Positions 18,643-27,988 of a stretch of DNA of 64,000 bases are shown piece by piece. The notes below the pieces were generated by a model. The model was not told the origin of the DNA. It did no database searches and saw only the letters and a list, made by a program, of their open reading frames with translations. Source of the DNA: Shimia aestuarii (GTDB taxonomy: Bacteria > Pseudomonadota > Alphaproteobacteria > Rhodobacterales > Rhodobacteraceae); NCBI RefSeq assembly GCF_900114635.1, contig NZ_FOTQ01000004.1, positions 186,001-250,000 on the forward strand, written 5' to 3'. Position 1 is the first letter of the stretch. Each line of letters opens with the position of its first letter. Made by a program: the position numbers and the translations under genes.

Positions 18643-19110
18643 TCACAATGGGCGCGACAGGTCGATCAGCGCGCGCCCGCCGCCTTCGGTGGTTACGGCG
18701 CAGATATTTGCAGACGGGGTCGGTGAGCGGGTCAGGGGCGCATAGGACCGCCCGGCAAGCTGATCGCTTGTGCAGACCGGGAAGGTATAGGGTTCATATC
18801 CCTTGAGTCGCATGCATTGGGTTCGGTGCTGATTGCGCATATTGGCGTTCACGTCGGTCGAGGTGACAATGCCGCCGCCCCAGCCCCAGCCGCCGCCATA
18901 ATACCCCACACCGCCATAGGGAATGGTCTGCGGGAAATTGGCCGCGGGGAACAGGCGGTTGGCTTCGATGTCGCATTCGGCACGGTCGCGGTTAACGCGG
19001 TCGACGCCGGTTCCGGGTTTGATATAGGCCGAGTAACTGTTGGACGAGCACCCGGCCAGCACCATAGCGACCAGGGCAAGGGCACTGAAAAGCTTTGTGT
19101 TTTTGTACAT
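18643..19110 (-). CDS. Small lipoprotein, tandem paralogue B
   Basis: A 155-residue lipoprotein with signal MYKNTKLFSALALVAMVLAGCSS and lipobox LAGC. The mature part has RDRAECDIEANRLFP, a Gly/Tyr-rich stretch (YGGVGYYGGGWGWGGG) and the C-terminal signature LAGRSYAPLTRSPTPSANICAVTTEGGGRALIDLSRPL. That signature aligns with the downstream gene's C-terminus, showing duplication and divergence. An upstream ATG at 19152 would place 14 residues before the signal peptide and is less likely. Function unknown. It is divergent from trkA. Confidence 0.78.
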   Translation of the reverse strand: MYKNTKLFSALALVAMVLAGCSSNSYSAYIKPGTGVDRVNRDRAECDIEANRLFPAANFPQTIPYGGVGYYGGGWGWGGGIVTSTDVNANMRNQHRTQCMRLKGYEPYTFPVCTSDQLAGRSYAPLTRSPTPSANICAVTTEGGGRALIDLSRPL

Positions 19111-19238
19111 GATCAAATCCCCGGCTCTCAGGCCGATGAAAGCGCATGTCATGGGGTAAGGTCAATGGTTGCATTTGACCTCTGCGAGGCATTCTGTCAT
19201 GGCTTGGAGCAAATCCCGGGGAGGCCGAGAAGCAAGTC

Positions 19239-20615
19239 ATGAAGGTCATTATCTGTGGGGCCGGTCAGGTCGGGTGGCAGATCGCGCGACATCTTTCCGG
19301 CGAAAAAAACGACGTCACCGTGGTGGATAACAATCCCGAGCTGGTGCGCCGTGCCACTGACTCGCTGGATGTGCAGGGCATCGCCGGGTTTGCGAGCTAT
19401 CCCGATGTGCTGGACCGTGCGGGGGCGCGGGACGCGGACATGATAATTGCCGCGACCTATTCGGACGAGGTGAACATGGTCACGTGCCAGGTGGCGCATT
19501 CCGTGTTCGCGGTGCCGCGCAAAATCGCGCGTCTGCGCAGCCAGGCCTATCTCGACGTGGTCTATTCGGACTTGTACAGACGCGATCACATGCCGATTGA
19601 CGTGGTGATTTCGCCCGAGCTCGAGGTGGCCGAAGCCGCGCTCAAGCGACTGACAGCGCCTGCGGCCTTTGACACCGAGTTGTTCCTTGATGGAAAGGTT
19701 CAGATGTTGGGCCTGTCGCTGGACGAGGATTGCCCGGTGCTGAACACGCCCTTGCGCCAGCTGACCGATCTGTTCTCAACCCTGCGTGCTGTGGTGGTCG
19801 GGGTCAGGCGGCGCGGATCGTTGTTTGCGCCCGAACCCGGAGACCAGCTTTTTACCGGAGATGAGATCTACGTCTTCACATTCTCGGAGGATGTAGGTCG
19901 GACCATGGAGGTTTTCGGCAAGACGCAGAAGAAACAGGAACGCGCCATTATCGTGGGCGGCGGCAATGTCGGTCTGATGGTTGCGCAACGCCTTGAAAGC
20001 GGCGCGGAGCGGGTGCGGACAAAGGTGATCGAACGCAGCAGGGCGACCGCGGAAAAGGCCGCCGAGTCGCTCGAACGCACCATTGTCCTGCACGGAGACG
20101 GGTTGGATTCCGCCCTTTTGGCAGAGGCCGGGGTCGCGCGCGCAGACGCCATTCTTGCGGTAACGGACGATGACAAGACCAACATGCTGGCGTCCGTTCG
20201 GGCCAAGGCGAACGGGTGCCCCCTTGCGATTGCCCTGATCAATGATCCGACGCTGGCGCCGCTGATGGCGCCCCTGGGGATTGACGCCTTTATCAATCCA
20301 CGCGCCACGACGGTAAGCTCGATCCTGCGCCACATTCGCCATGGCCGTGTGCGCGGGGTCTATTCCGTGGGGGACGCAGAGGCCGAGATCATCGAGGCCG
20401 AGGTGCTGTCGACCTCGCCAATCGCCGGACAGCAGGTACGCGACATTGATTTCCCAGAAGGGGTTCTGATCGGAGCCATCATGAAGGGAAAGGACGTGAT
20501 CAAACCCAAGGGTGGAACGCGGGTTGAAGAGGGGGACGTGATCGCGCTTTTCAGCATGGCGGCGGATGTGCCCGAGGTCGAGCGCCTGTTGCAAGTGTCG
20601 ATTGACTTCTTCTGA
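19239..20615 (+). CDS. trkA: Trk potassium uptake NAD-binding subunit TrkA
   Basis: Peripheral regulatory subunit of the Trk potassium importer, 458 residues, with two RCK units. The first Rossmann fold starts at MKVIICGAGQVGWQIARHL. The second starts near residue 230 at RAIIVGGGNVGLMVAQRL. Each is followed by a RCK_C domain, the last ending in EEGDVIALFSMAADVPEVERLLQV. It binds NAD(H)/ATP and gates TrkH. The ATG lies after GAGAAGC. trkH follows after 4 bases, so the pair forms an operon. Confidence 0.96.
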   Translation: MKVIICGAGQVGWQIARHLSGEKNDVTVVDNNPELVRRATDSLDVQGIAGFASYPDVLDRAGARDADMIIAATYSDEVNMVTCQVAHSVFAVPRKIARLRSQAYLDVVYSDLYRRDHMPIDVVISPELEVAEAALKRLTAPAAFDTELFLDGKVQMLGLSLDEDCPVLNTPLRQLTDLFSTLRAVVVGVRRRGSLFAPEPGDQLFTGDEIYVFTFSEDVGRTMEVFGKTQKKQERAIIVGGGNVGLMVAQRLESGAERVRTKVIERSRATAEKAAESLERTIVLHGDGLDSALLAEAGVARADAILAVTDDDKTNMLASVRAKANGCPLAIALINDPTLAPLMAPLGIDAFINPRATTVSSILRHIRHGRVRGVYSVGDAEAEIIEAEVLSTSPIAGQQVRDIDFPEGVLIGAIMKGKDVIKPKGGTRVEEGDVIALFSMAADVPEVERLLQVSIDFF

Positions 20616-20619
20616 TCCG

Positions 20620-22137
20620 ATGCTGTCCCATCTTTCAAAACTGCCCCTCTTCCTGCACTTGGTGGCGCTTTCGGGGCTGTTGATGTTCGTTCCGGCGGCG
20701 ATGGCTTCGGCGCAGAACGATGACTTCATCGCGCGCATGTTCTTTTACAGCGGGACACTGGTTCTGTTTGTCAGCACGTTGATCGCGATGGCTATTTCGG
20801 GAACGCGGGCGGCGGCGCGCACGGTGGATCTTTTGCTGGCTCTGCTGCTTGCCTTTACGGTGTTGCCCGCCGTGCTGGCCCTTCCATTCTATGAAGCGCT
20901 TGATACGACGAGTTTCATCAACGCCTATTTCGAGATGGTGTCCTGTATGACAACCACGGGGGCCACGGTATTTTCCGATGCCGACCGATTGGCGCCTTCT
21001 TTGCATCTGTGGCGGGGGCTGGTCGGCTGGATGGGCGGTTTGATGATGTGGATCGCAGCGTCGGCGGTGTTTGCGCCGCTGTCGCTGGGGGGGTTCGAAG
21101 TGACCGCGCGGGGCGAACCGGGGCAGGCGGAACTGGGCGGCCAGATGCGACAGGCCGCGCCCATGAAACGCTGGAAACGCGCGACGCAGGCCCTGGTGCC
21201 GGTCTATGCCGGGCTGACACTGGCGATCTGGGTGATGCTCATGGTTCTAGGGGACAAGCCGCTGACCGGGTTGATGCATGCCATGTCGACCATGGCAACC
21301 AGCGGGATTTCATCGGTTGGGGGGGTGCAGAACGCCGGTGCGGGGATCGCCGGGGAAGCGGTGATCTTTCTGTTCATGCTGTTCGCCCTGTCCCGAATGA
21401 CGTTTTCGGCAGATACCGGGGCAGTGCGCCGCGAAAGCCTCGTCGAGGACCCGGAGTTCCGGCTTGGTCTTCTTCTGGTGGTACTGGTGCCGCTGATCCT
21501 GTTCCTGCGCCATTGGTTTGGTGCGATTGAGGTCAGTGAAACGCCGGATACGCTTGCGGCGCTCAAGGCCGCGTGGGGCGGGGTATTCACGGTTTTGAGC
21601 TTTCTGACGACGACGGGCTTTGAGAGTGCGGAGTGGCATGTGGCGCGGGATTGGTCGGGGTTGAGTTCTCCGGGGCTCATTCTTCTGGGGCTGGCGCTTG
21701 TCGGCGGTGGGGTGGCGACAACGGCGGGCGGGGTCAAGCTTTTGCGGGTCTATGCGCTTTATCTTCAGGGACTGGGCGAAATGGAAAAGCTGGTGCACCC
21801 GTCGGTGGTGGTTGGCAGCCGAGGCGGTGGTGCGCGCCGTATCCGGCGCCGTGGCGCGGTGATTGCCTGGGTGTTCTTCATGCTTTTTGCGATCTCGCTG
21901 GCGGGGATCACCATCATTCTTGCGGCCCTGGGAAGCGACTTTGAACAGGCGCTGGTATTGGCCATTTCGGCTTTGACCACAACCGGTCCGCTTACCCAGA
22001 TCGCCGCCGAGGCGCCGATTGACCTCTTGGTGCTGGGATCGTGGGAGAAGGCGGTTCTGTGTGGCGCTATGGTGCTTGGGCGGATGGAAACGCTGGCGAT
22101 CATCGCGTTGATATCGCCCGAGTTGTGGCACAAATGA
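20620..22137 (+). CDS. trkH: Trk potassium uptake channel TrkH
   Basis: Inner-membrane potassium-translocating subunit of 505 residues with about ten hydrophobic segments. The filter-like repeats [37 protein letters not shown] and [11 protein letters not shown] each carry the TTG/TSG element that lines the K+ pathway in the Trk/Ktr/HKT family. An upstream frame extends into trkA, but the ATG here is 4 bp after the trkA stop and matches the family N-terminus. Length is typical. Confidence 0.95.
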   Translation: MLSHLSKLPLFLHLVALSGLLMFVPAAMASAQNDDFIARMFFYSGTLVLFVSTLIAMAISGTRAAARTVDLLLALLLAFTVLPAVLALPFYEALDTTSFINAYFEMVSCMTTTGATVFSDADRLAPSLHLWRGLVGWMGGLMMWIAASAVFAPLSLGGFEVTARGEPGQAELGGQMRQAAPMKRWKRATQALVPVYAGLTLAIWVMLMVLGDKPLTGLMHAMSTMATSGISSVGGVQNAGAGIAGEAVIFLFMLFALSRMTFSADTGAVRRESLVEDPEFRLGLLLVVLVPLILFLRHWFGAIEVSETPDTLAALKAAWGGVFTVLSFLTTTGFESAEWHVARDWSGLSSPGLILLGLALVGGGVATTAGGVKLLRVYALYLQGLGEMEKLVHPSVVVGSRGGGARRIRRRGAVIAWVFFMLFAISLAGITIILAALGSDFEQALVLAISALTTTGPLTQIAAEAPIDLLVLGSWEKAVLCGAMVLGRMETLAIIALISPELWHK

Positions 22138-22267
22138 TGCGTTTGCCGCTGGCACGCGTCGTTGCATTCGAATTTTGGGGTGGAAACTCTGGAAACCGCA
22201 CTCCATACTCGCCCCGATAAGAATGAACGCACCCGATGCACCCAACAAGAACAAAGGCAAGCGCGCG

Positions 22268-22507
22268 ATGGCTTCGGACAGACAGAATCTCCAAGACGCA
22301 TTTTTAAACCACGTCCGGAAAACCAAGGTTCCGGTCACAATTTTTCTGATCAATGGTGTGAAGCTTCAGGGCGTTATCACATGGTTCGACAATTTTTGTG
22401 TGCTGCTGCGCCGCGACGGTCAGAGCCAGCTTGTTTACAAGCACGCAATCTCGACCATCATGCCGGCCCAGCCCATCAGCCTTTATGAAGGTGAAGACGC
22501 CTCTTGA
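22268..22507 (+). CDS. hfq: RNA chaperone Hfq
   Basis: Hexameric Sm-like RNA chaperone of 79 residues that pairs small RNAs with mRNAs. Sm1 ([35 protein letters not shown]) and Sm2 ([12 protein letters not shown]) are complete; the YKHAIST motif is the Hfq signature. The C-terminal tail is very short ([13 protein letters not shown]), as in alphaproteobacteria. The ATG follows AAAGGCAAG; an in-frame ATG 45 bp upstream would add [15 protein letters not shown] and has a poorer ribosome site. hflX overlaps its stop (TGATG), the classic hfq-hflX pairing. Confidence 0.97.
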   Translation: MASDRQNLQDAFLNHVRKTKVPVTIFLINGVKLQGVITWFDNFCVLLRRDGQSQLVYKHAISTIMPAQPISLYEGEDAS

Positions 22508-23778
22508 TGGAGCATGATACGCAGGTTACCCGTGCCTGGGTCCTGCATCCCGACATTTACGGCGCCGACAAGCGGCGCGAGGCCTCTTTCGCTTTGGAAG
22601 AGGCCGTTTCTCTTGCCGCTGCTTTGCCAGAGCTTGAAGTGGTCGGTGCGACCAACGTGAAACTGCCCCGCGCTCATCCGGGCATGTTGTTCGGATCTGG
22701 AAAAATTGAAGAACTTGGCGCGATGTTCAAGGCCAATGAGATTGAGTTGGTTTTGATCGACGGGCCGGTCACGCCGGTGCAGCAACGCAACCTTGAAAAA
22801 GCGTGGAAGGTCAAACTTCTTGATCGGACCGGGCTGATACTCGAGATTTTCAGCGATCGGGCGCGTACGCGCGAAGGCGTGTTACAGGTCGAGATGGCGG
22901 CGCTGAGCTATCAGCGCACGCGGTTGGTGCGGGCCTGGACCCACCTGGAACGTCAGCGGGGCGGGCTGGGGTTCGTGGGCGGACCGGGGGAAACCCAGAT
23001 CGAGGCCGACCGCCGGGCGATTGACGAACAATTGGTGCGGTTGCGTCGGCAATTGGCCAAGGTTGTAAAAACCCGCGAACTGCATCGCAAGGCGCGCGCC
23101 AAGGTGCCGTTCCCGATCGTGGCGCTGGTCGGCTATACCAACGCCGGGAAGTCGACGCTGTTTAATCACGTAACCGGGGCGGACGTGATGGCCAAGGACA
23201 TGCTCTTTGCCACGCTGGACCCGACAATGCGCGCGGTGCAATTGCCCGACGGCCCAGAGGTGATCCTGTCGGACACGGTGGGCTTTATCAGTGACCTGCC
23301 GACTGAGCTTGTCGCGTCGTTCCGCGCCACGCTGGAAGAGGTGTTGGCGGCTGATCTGGTGTTGCATGTGCGCGACGTGGCCCATCCGGAAAGCGAACAT
23401 CAGGCCGAGGATGTGCGCAGCATTCTGGAATCGCTTGGGATTGGCGACGAGACGCGCCAGATCGAGGTCTGGAACAAGATCGACCTGCTTGACCCGGAAC
23501 AGCGCGCTGCAATGCAGGCCAAAGCCGGGCGTGAGGACGACATTTTCGCGGTGTCTGCTGTGACGGGCGAAGGGTTGGGCGATTTGTTTGACGCGATTGC
23601 CAAGGTTCTCGCTTCGGAAAAGACGCGTGAAACGCTGCATCTAGATTTTGCCCAAGGCAAGGAACGGGCGTGGCTCTTTAAAGAGGGCGTGGTGGAGTCT
23701 GAGACACAGGGCGAGGACGGCTTCGAGATCGAAGTGGTCTGGACCGCGCGTCAAGCCCGCAAGTTCGAAAGCCTTTAA
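22507..23778 (+). CDS. hflX: Ribosome-associated GTPase HflX
   Basis: GTPase of 423 residues that binds the 50S subunit and splits stalled or heat-damaged 70S ribosomes. The N-terminal HflX domain shows HPGMLFGSGKIEEL and VQQRNLEKAWKVKLLDRTGLILEIFSDRARTREG, then LGFVGGPGETQIEADRR. The G domain carries G1 VGYTNAGKSTLF (about residue 210), DTVGFISDLP and NKIDLL. The ATG overlaps the hfq stop, implying coupling. The stop overlaps by 4 bp the convergent penicillin-acylase gene. Confidence 0.96.
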   Translation: MEHDTQVTRAWVLHPDIYGADKRREASFALEEAVSLAAALPELEVVGATNVKLPRAHPGMLFGSGKIEELGAMFKANEIELVLIDGPVTPVQQRNLEKAWKVKLLDRTGLILEIFSDRARTREGVLQVEMAALSYQRTRLVRAWTHLERQRGGLGFVGGPGETQIEADRRAIDEQLVRLRRQLAKVVKTRELHRKARAKVPFPIVALVGYTNAGKSTLFNHVTGADVMAKDMLFATLDPTMRAVQLPDGPEVILSDTVGFISDLPTELVASFRATLEEVLAADLVLHVRDVAHPESEHQAEDVRSILESLGIGDETRQIEVWNKIDLLDPEQRAAMQAKAGREDDIFAVSAVTGEGLGDLFDAIAKVLASEKTRETLHLDFAQGKERAWLFKEGVVESETQGEDGFEIEVVWTARQARKFESL

Positions 23779-26264
23779 TCGCGCGCTTGGGGTGGCTTGA
23801 TCCGGGTGACGCCGACCGCTGCGGCACGGGCCAGTTCCGTGTCCAGCGACATCGGGATGTACTCGCCGCGCCGCCATAGCTGGGCCATGTCGTCATAGTA
23901 GCGGGACAGGAAGTGGCCCGATTGTCCGGTTGAAATCACAAAAACCGAGCTGTCCGGATCGGCAAAGTCATACACCCCGCGGTATCCGGCTGCGTGGACG
24001 TTGTGAAAGGGGTCGGGTGCGGATCCGCTTGTGCGGCCGCGCTGAAGCGTGTTGTCGCCGCCGGAGGTGGACTGGCGAATGTTCACGAAATACTTGAGGA
24101 GCGGCACCTCTCCAAGGACCTGATGGTCATGAGTGGCTTGGTGGGCATCACCCCAACGCAGGGATTCAAGCTGGGTGCCATAGCGCTCTTCGATCCAGAT
24201 CAGCGCATCATCCAGTGCGAGCCGGGCCATGTCCGTGCAGCTTTCTTTGGGCGCACTCTGGGCCACGTCGCACCAGTGGCTTGCGCCGTCCACGTTGCGG
24301 AATACACGTTCTATGAAGAGTGGCTCCACGCGGGTAAACTCATCGGCAAGCGGACCGAGATCGTCGCGGATCAGGCGATCCTGTAAGGCGCGCACCCAAG
24401 CAGCATAAAGCAGCGGTTCCGGCATGTGCTCGTTCATCTCGCCATTCCATTCTGCCAGCAGAGTCAATGCACGCTGGCGCTGGCGTTCGCGGGTGCCGTC
24501 CGGGGCAGCCTCGCCAGTGAACCAGAGATCGGCGCCGATCAGGGGCAGCAACGCGCGGGCCGAGAAGCTGACTGTATCAAGCTGGGTTTCGACAAAGCTG
24601 TCCCGGGTGTGAACCTGGCGCTCCTGCATGAGCCGTTGCCAGCGTTGGATCCGCTGGCTGTCCCCCCATTCAAAGGAGACATGCAGCGGGAAGGGGCGTT
24701 CGACCACCTTGTTGTTGGTGTTCCCGACGATGCCGCCAACGGGGGACACAAAGCCGGGGTTGGACACATAGGGAAAGGTGCCCTGCCAGCGATTTTCGGC
24801 GCGCCAGCCGGGCGCGGGCAGGCGACCTTGGCTCTGATGGCGCGCGTCGCGGCGGGGCATGGCACCGACCAGTTTGAGAGCAATCGTTTCCTGGTCAGCC
24901 AGCGTCAGGTTCTGGGAGGGTGAAACATAGGCTTCGGCGGCAGCGAGTGCCTGTTTTACGTTCTGCGCACGCATCAAGGCGACAGCGGCGGTCGTCGAGG
25001 TATCCTGTCCGCTGAGGGCGGTCCAACTCAGCGAGGCGACATGTCCCTTGGGCGTTATGCTGGCCAGATTGTAATGGGTGCCGGGCAGGACCGGGCCATT
25101 GTCTGTCCAGCGCAGGGTGATGGTGATCGGGCTTTCATCCTTGATATGGATGATGGATTTGCGTGTCTCGAAACGTTTGTAGCCGCCCGGGGTCTGGTAC
25201 TCTTCGGGGTTGTTGGGGTTCAGCTTTTCGATGAACACGTCCTGATCGTCGAGATAGGACGAGGTCAGCCCCCAGCCCAACGCGTTGGAGCGCCCGGTCA
25301 GGATGGCCGGAATGCCGGGTATGGTGCCACCGATCACTCCGCCCGAGGAAAGCTCCATGCGTGCCAGGTACCAGATGGCCGGGGCAGATAGGCCAAGATG
25401 GGGATCATTGGCGAGCAACGTGCCCCCTGAAGCGCTGCGGGTGGCGGCGGCGGCCCAGGCATTCGACGCGCCGGCAAGGCCGCGTTGGGGAAAGGGCGAG
25501 AGCGGGGTGTCGGGCATCGGGATCGAGGCCGCGTAACGCGGGGCGTCGTGAACAAGGTCGGCATATTCCGGAAGCGCGGCCACACCGGCGCCGGGGGCGT
25601 CGGGCAGGATGTCGGACAAGCGTGTCTGATCCTTGAGCGCGAGCGAAGTGCGTGCGCGCAGCACCTCTTCTTCCAGATGACCGGAGAGCTGGAGCGCCAT
25701 GAGCTTTTGCACGGCGAGAGAGTCGGCGGGCTGCCAGGGGGCGATGGCTTGTGAGAAGAGGAACAGTTCTGGGGCGCCGCGCCCGAGTGAGCTGACGTTG
25801 ATCTCGTCAATGCGGGTGTTCACGCCGTTGGCATAGGCACGCAGGGCGCGGGTGGTGTCGGCGTCCTGCGCGCTGACAGATTGTTGCGCCAGTGTATAAA
25901 GATCAAGGCGGCGCAGGAGTTTGTCGACTTCGAGCGTGCGGCGGCCAAAGACTTCGGACAGGCGCCCCTGTGCGGTGCGGCGCAGGGTGATCATCTGCCA
26001 AAGCCTGTCCTGTGCGTGGGCGTAGCCAAGGGCAAAGAACACGTCCTGATCGCTTTCGCCGAAGATATGCGGGACGTTTGCATTGTCGCGAACGATATTG
26101 ACCTGGGCGGTCACGGCCGGCGTGATCAGAGCCTTGTCATAATTGGGCAGAGAGCGCGAGGCGAGGTAGTAAACAAACAAGACCGTAACGACGGCCAGAA
26201 TCACCAAACCGCTGGCAATCCGCAGAAGCCATTGAATTATTGAGGCCAAAGTGCCGCTCCGCAT
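23775..26264 (-). CDS. Penicillin acylase family protein (Ntn hydrolase)
   Basis: A large 829-residue Ntn hydrolase. An N-terminal hydrophobic segment (WLLRIASGLVILAVVTVLFVYYLA) serves as signal or anchor. The alpha-chain-like part contains RDNANVPHIFGESDQDVFFALGYAHAQDRLWQM. The autocatalytic nucleophile is Ser267 in GASNAWAAAATR, preceded by a spacer of the kind removed on maturation. Family members cleave amide bonds in penicillins or N-acyl-homoserine lactones; the substrate here cannot be read. Expected location is the periplasm. The gene is monocistronic and convergent with hflX. Confidence 0.9.
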   Translation of the reverse strand: MRSGTLASIIQWLLRIASGLVILAVVTVLFVYYLASRSLPNYDKALITPAVTAQVNIVRDNANVPHIFGESDQDVFFALGYAHAQDRLWQMITLRRTAQGRLSEVFGRRTLEVDKLLRRLDLYTLAQQSVSAQDADTTRALRAYANGVNTRIDEINVSSLGRGAPELFLFSQAIAPWQPADSLAVQKLMALQLSGHLEEEVLRARTSLALKDQTRLSDILPDAPGAGVAALPEYADLVHDAPRYAASIPMPDTPLSPFPQRGLAGASNAWAAAATRSASGGTLLANDPHLGLSAPAIWYLARMELSSGGVIGGTIPGIPAILTGRSNALGWGLTSSYLDDQDVFIEKLNPNNPEEYQTPGGYKRFETRKSIIHIKDESPITITLRWTDNGPVLPGTHYNLASITPKGHVASLSWTALSGQDTSTTAAVALMRAQNVKQALAAAEAYVSPSQNLTLADQETIALKLVGAMPRRDARHQSQGRLPAPGWRAENRWQGTFPYVSNPGFVSPVGGIVGNTNNKVVERPFPLHVSFEWGDSQRIQRWQRLMQERQVHTRDSFVETQLDTVSFSARALLPLIGADLWFTGEAAPDGTRERQRQRALTLLAEWNGEMNEHMPEPLLYAAWVRALQDRLIRDDLGPLADEFTRVEPLFIERVFRNVDGASHWCDVAQSAPKESCTDMARLALDDALIWIEERYGTQLESLRWGDAHQATHDHQVLGEVPLLKYFVNIRQSTSGGDNTLQRGRTSGSAPDPFHNVHAAGYRGVYDFADPDSSVFVISTGQSGHFLSRYYDDMAQLWRRGEYIPMSLDTELARAAAVGVTRIKPPQARD

Positions 26265-26331
26265 TGTGTCTTGCGTTCTGCCCGTACAGGCGGGACAAGT
26301 ATTACGACGAATGATTGCGAGGGAAAAGCAA

Positions 26332-27204
26332 ATGGCAAAAGTGGCATTTCTGGGCTTGGGAGTGATGGGCTATCCGATGGCGGGGCATCTGGTGAAGGCC
26401 GGTCATGAAGTCACCGTATACAACCGCACGACGGCCAAGGCCGAGGCTTGGGCCAAGGCGCATGGCGGCAGCTTTGGGGCCACGCCCGAGGAGGCCGTGC
26501 AAGGTGCCGCGTTCGTGATGGCCTGTGTTGGCAATGACGATGACCTGCGCACGGTTTGCGTGGGGGAGAACGGGGCTTTTGCGGGCATGAGCGAAGGCAC
26601 GATTTTTGTCGACCACACAACCGTGTCGGCCAAGGTGACGCGCGAAATGTACGCGGCGGGCAAGGAACGAGGTGTCAGCTTTGTGGATGCGCCGATTTCC
26701 GGCGGTCAGGCGGGGGCTGAGAACGGTGTGCTGTCGATCATGTGTGGCGGCGACGTGGTGGCCTATGAAGCGGCGGAGCCCGTTATGGACGCCTATGGGC
26801 GGACGATCAAAAGGCTGGGCGAGAGCGGGGCCGGTCAATTGACCAAGATGGTGAACCAGATCTGCATTGCCGGGCTGGTGCAGGGGTTGAGCGAGGGCTT
26901 GCATTTTGCCGAGAAGGCCGGGCTTGACGGGCGCGCGGTGGTCGAAGTGATCTCGGGCGGCGCGGCGGGCAGCTGGCAGATGGCGAACCGCTATGAAACC
27001 ATGATTGACGATGAATTCGATCACGGGTTTGCGGTCGACTGGATGCGCAAGGATCTTGGGATTTGCCTTGCCACGGCCAACGAGAACGGCGCGAGCCTGC
27101 CGGTGACGGCGTTGGTGGACCAGTTCTACAAGGATGTGCAGAAGCTGGGTGGTGGACGTTGGGATACGTCCAGTCTGATCAAGCGCCTGCGGGCGATGGG
27201 CTGA
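26332..27204 (+). CDS. 3-hydroxyisobutyrate-dehydrogenase-like oxidoreductase
   Basis: NAD(P)-dependent beta-hydroxyacid dehydrogenase of 290 residues. The Rossmann motif VAFLGLGVMGYPMAGHLVKAGHEVTVYNRT opens the protein; the substrate motif FVDAPISGGQAGAENGVLSIMCGG, the catalytic Lys region GQLTKMVNQ and KDLGICLATANENGASLPV follow. These define the HIBADH/tartronate-semialdehyde-reductase/GLYR family; the exact substrate is not determinable. The ATG after GAGGGAAAAGCA is used, while an in-frame start 81 bp upstream is unlikely. Its 3' end overlaps the convergent alpha/beta hydrolase gene by 26 bp. Confidence 0.9.
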   Translation: MAKVAFLGLGVMGYPMAGHLVKAGHEVTVYNRTTAKAEAWAKAHGGSFGATPEEAVQGAAFVMACVGNDDDLRTVCVGENGAFAGMSEGTIFVDHTTVSAKVTREMYAAGKERGVSFVDAPISGGQAGAENGVLSIMCGGDVVAYEAAEPVMDAYGRTIKRLGESGAGQLTKMVNQICIAGLVQGLSEGLHFAEKAGLDGRAVVEVISGGAAGSWQMANRYETMIDDEFDHGFAVDWMRKDLGICLATANENGASLPVTALVDQFYKDVQKLGGGRWDTSSLIKRLRAMG

Positions 27205-27982
27205 TCATCCCGGCGCTGGAAAACAGGGGCATCATGTGATCCCAGTACGGCGTCCCGTCCGGGGCGTCGTCCTGCAGCAGCGCCTGCATAGGCGCATTGT
27301 GGCCGCGACGTGGGCAGGTGAGCAGGGTGAGGGACGCGCCGTGGTTCTCAGCGGCGGAGCGGGCCAGTTCCGCGATTTCGGGCGCAATGATGCGGTCCTG
27401 CTGACTATGGAGCATCAATACTGGCGGCCCGTTGGGAGTAACTGCCCATGGATGGGCCAGCGCGGCCCCCAAAGCAATGACGGCATTTGGTTTGGCGGCG
27501 GCCGGCAGGTTGTCGGGCGGATAAGCCAGAGCCAGCCCGGCGATCCCGCCAGCGGAAACACCGAAAACGGCGATCTTGTCACTGTCGATCTCGAACGAAT
27601 TGCGATTGGCGCGTAGAAAGTCGATGGCCGCGCCGAGATCCTGTCTTGCGGCTTCGAATGCAGGGCCGAGCATACGTTTGGCGATCTTGACACCGCCCTT
27701 TAGCGCGCGCCTGCGATTGTGTTGAATGGCGCGCTGGTCCAGGTCTGAAAAAGCGTCGGGACCTGTCCCAAGGCGATAGTCGATAGATGCGAGCGCCAGC
27801 CCCAAGTCGCAAAGGCGTTCGGCAAGGATTTTGACTCGTGGCCCGTGCCGGTCGCCTTTGAAAAAACCGCCGCCATGGGCCTGTATCACCATGCCCGACG
27901 CCGGACCGTCCGGCTGATACAAATCGAGCGCCAGGGGCTGGCCCGGGCGCTCGGCATAAAGGATATCCCTTGTCAGGCGCAT
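27179..27982 (-). CDS. Alpha/beta hydrolase (hormone-sensitive-lipase/esterase type)
   Basis: Cytoplasmic serine esterase-like protein of 267 residues. The oxyanion-hole motif HGGGFFKGDR (about residue 37) and nucleophile elbow GVSAGG (about residue 142), followed by an Asp in HSQQDRIIAPE and a His in RRGHNAPM, give a complete predicted catalytic triad. This resembles carboxylesterase/BD-FAE enzymes acting on short acyl esters. It lies 6 bp after the SYLF lipoprotein gene on the same strand and is probably cotranscribed with it. Confidence 0.85.
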   Translation of the reverse strand: MRLTRDILYAERPGQPLALDLYQPDGPASGMVIQAHGGGFFKGDRHGPRVKILAERLCDLGLALASIDYRLGTGPDAFSDLDQRAIQHNRRRALKGGVKIAKRMLGPAFEAARQDLGAAIDFLRANRNSFEIDSDKIAVFGVSAGGIAGLALAYPPDNLPAAAKPNAVIALGAALAHPWAVTPNGPPVLMLHSQQDRIIAPEIAELARSAAENHGASLTLLTCPRRGHNAPMQALLQDDAPDGTPYWDHMMPLFSSAGMISPSPAGA

Positions 27983-27988
27983 GCGCGC

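Noticed and set aside
22150-22166. TGGCACG ... TTGCA upstream of hfq, resembling a sigma-54 -24/-12 promoter
   Set aside because: GG to GC spacing is 11 bases instead of the required 10, and no nearby regulator or enhancer site supports it.
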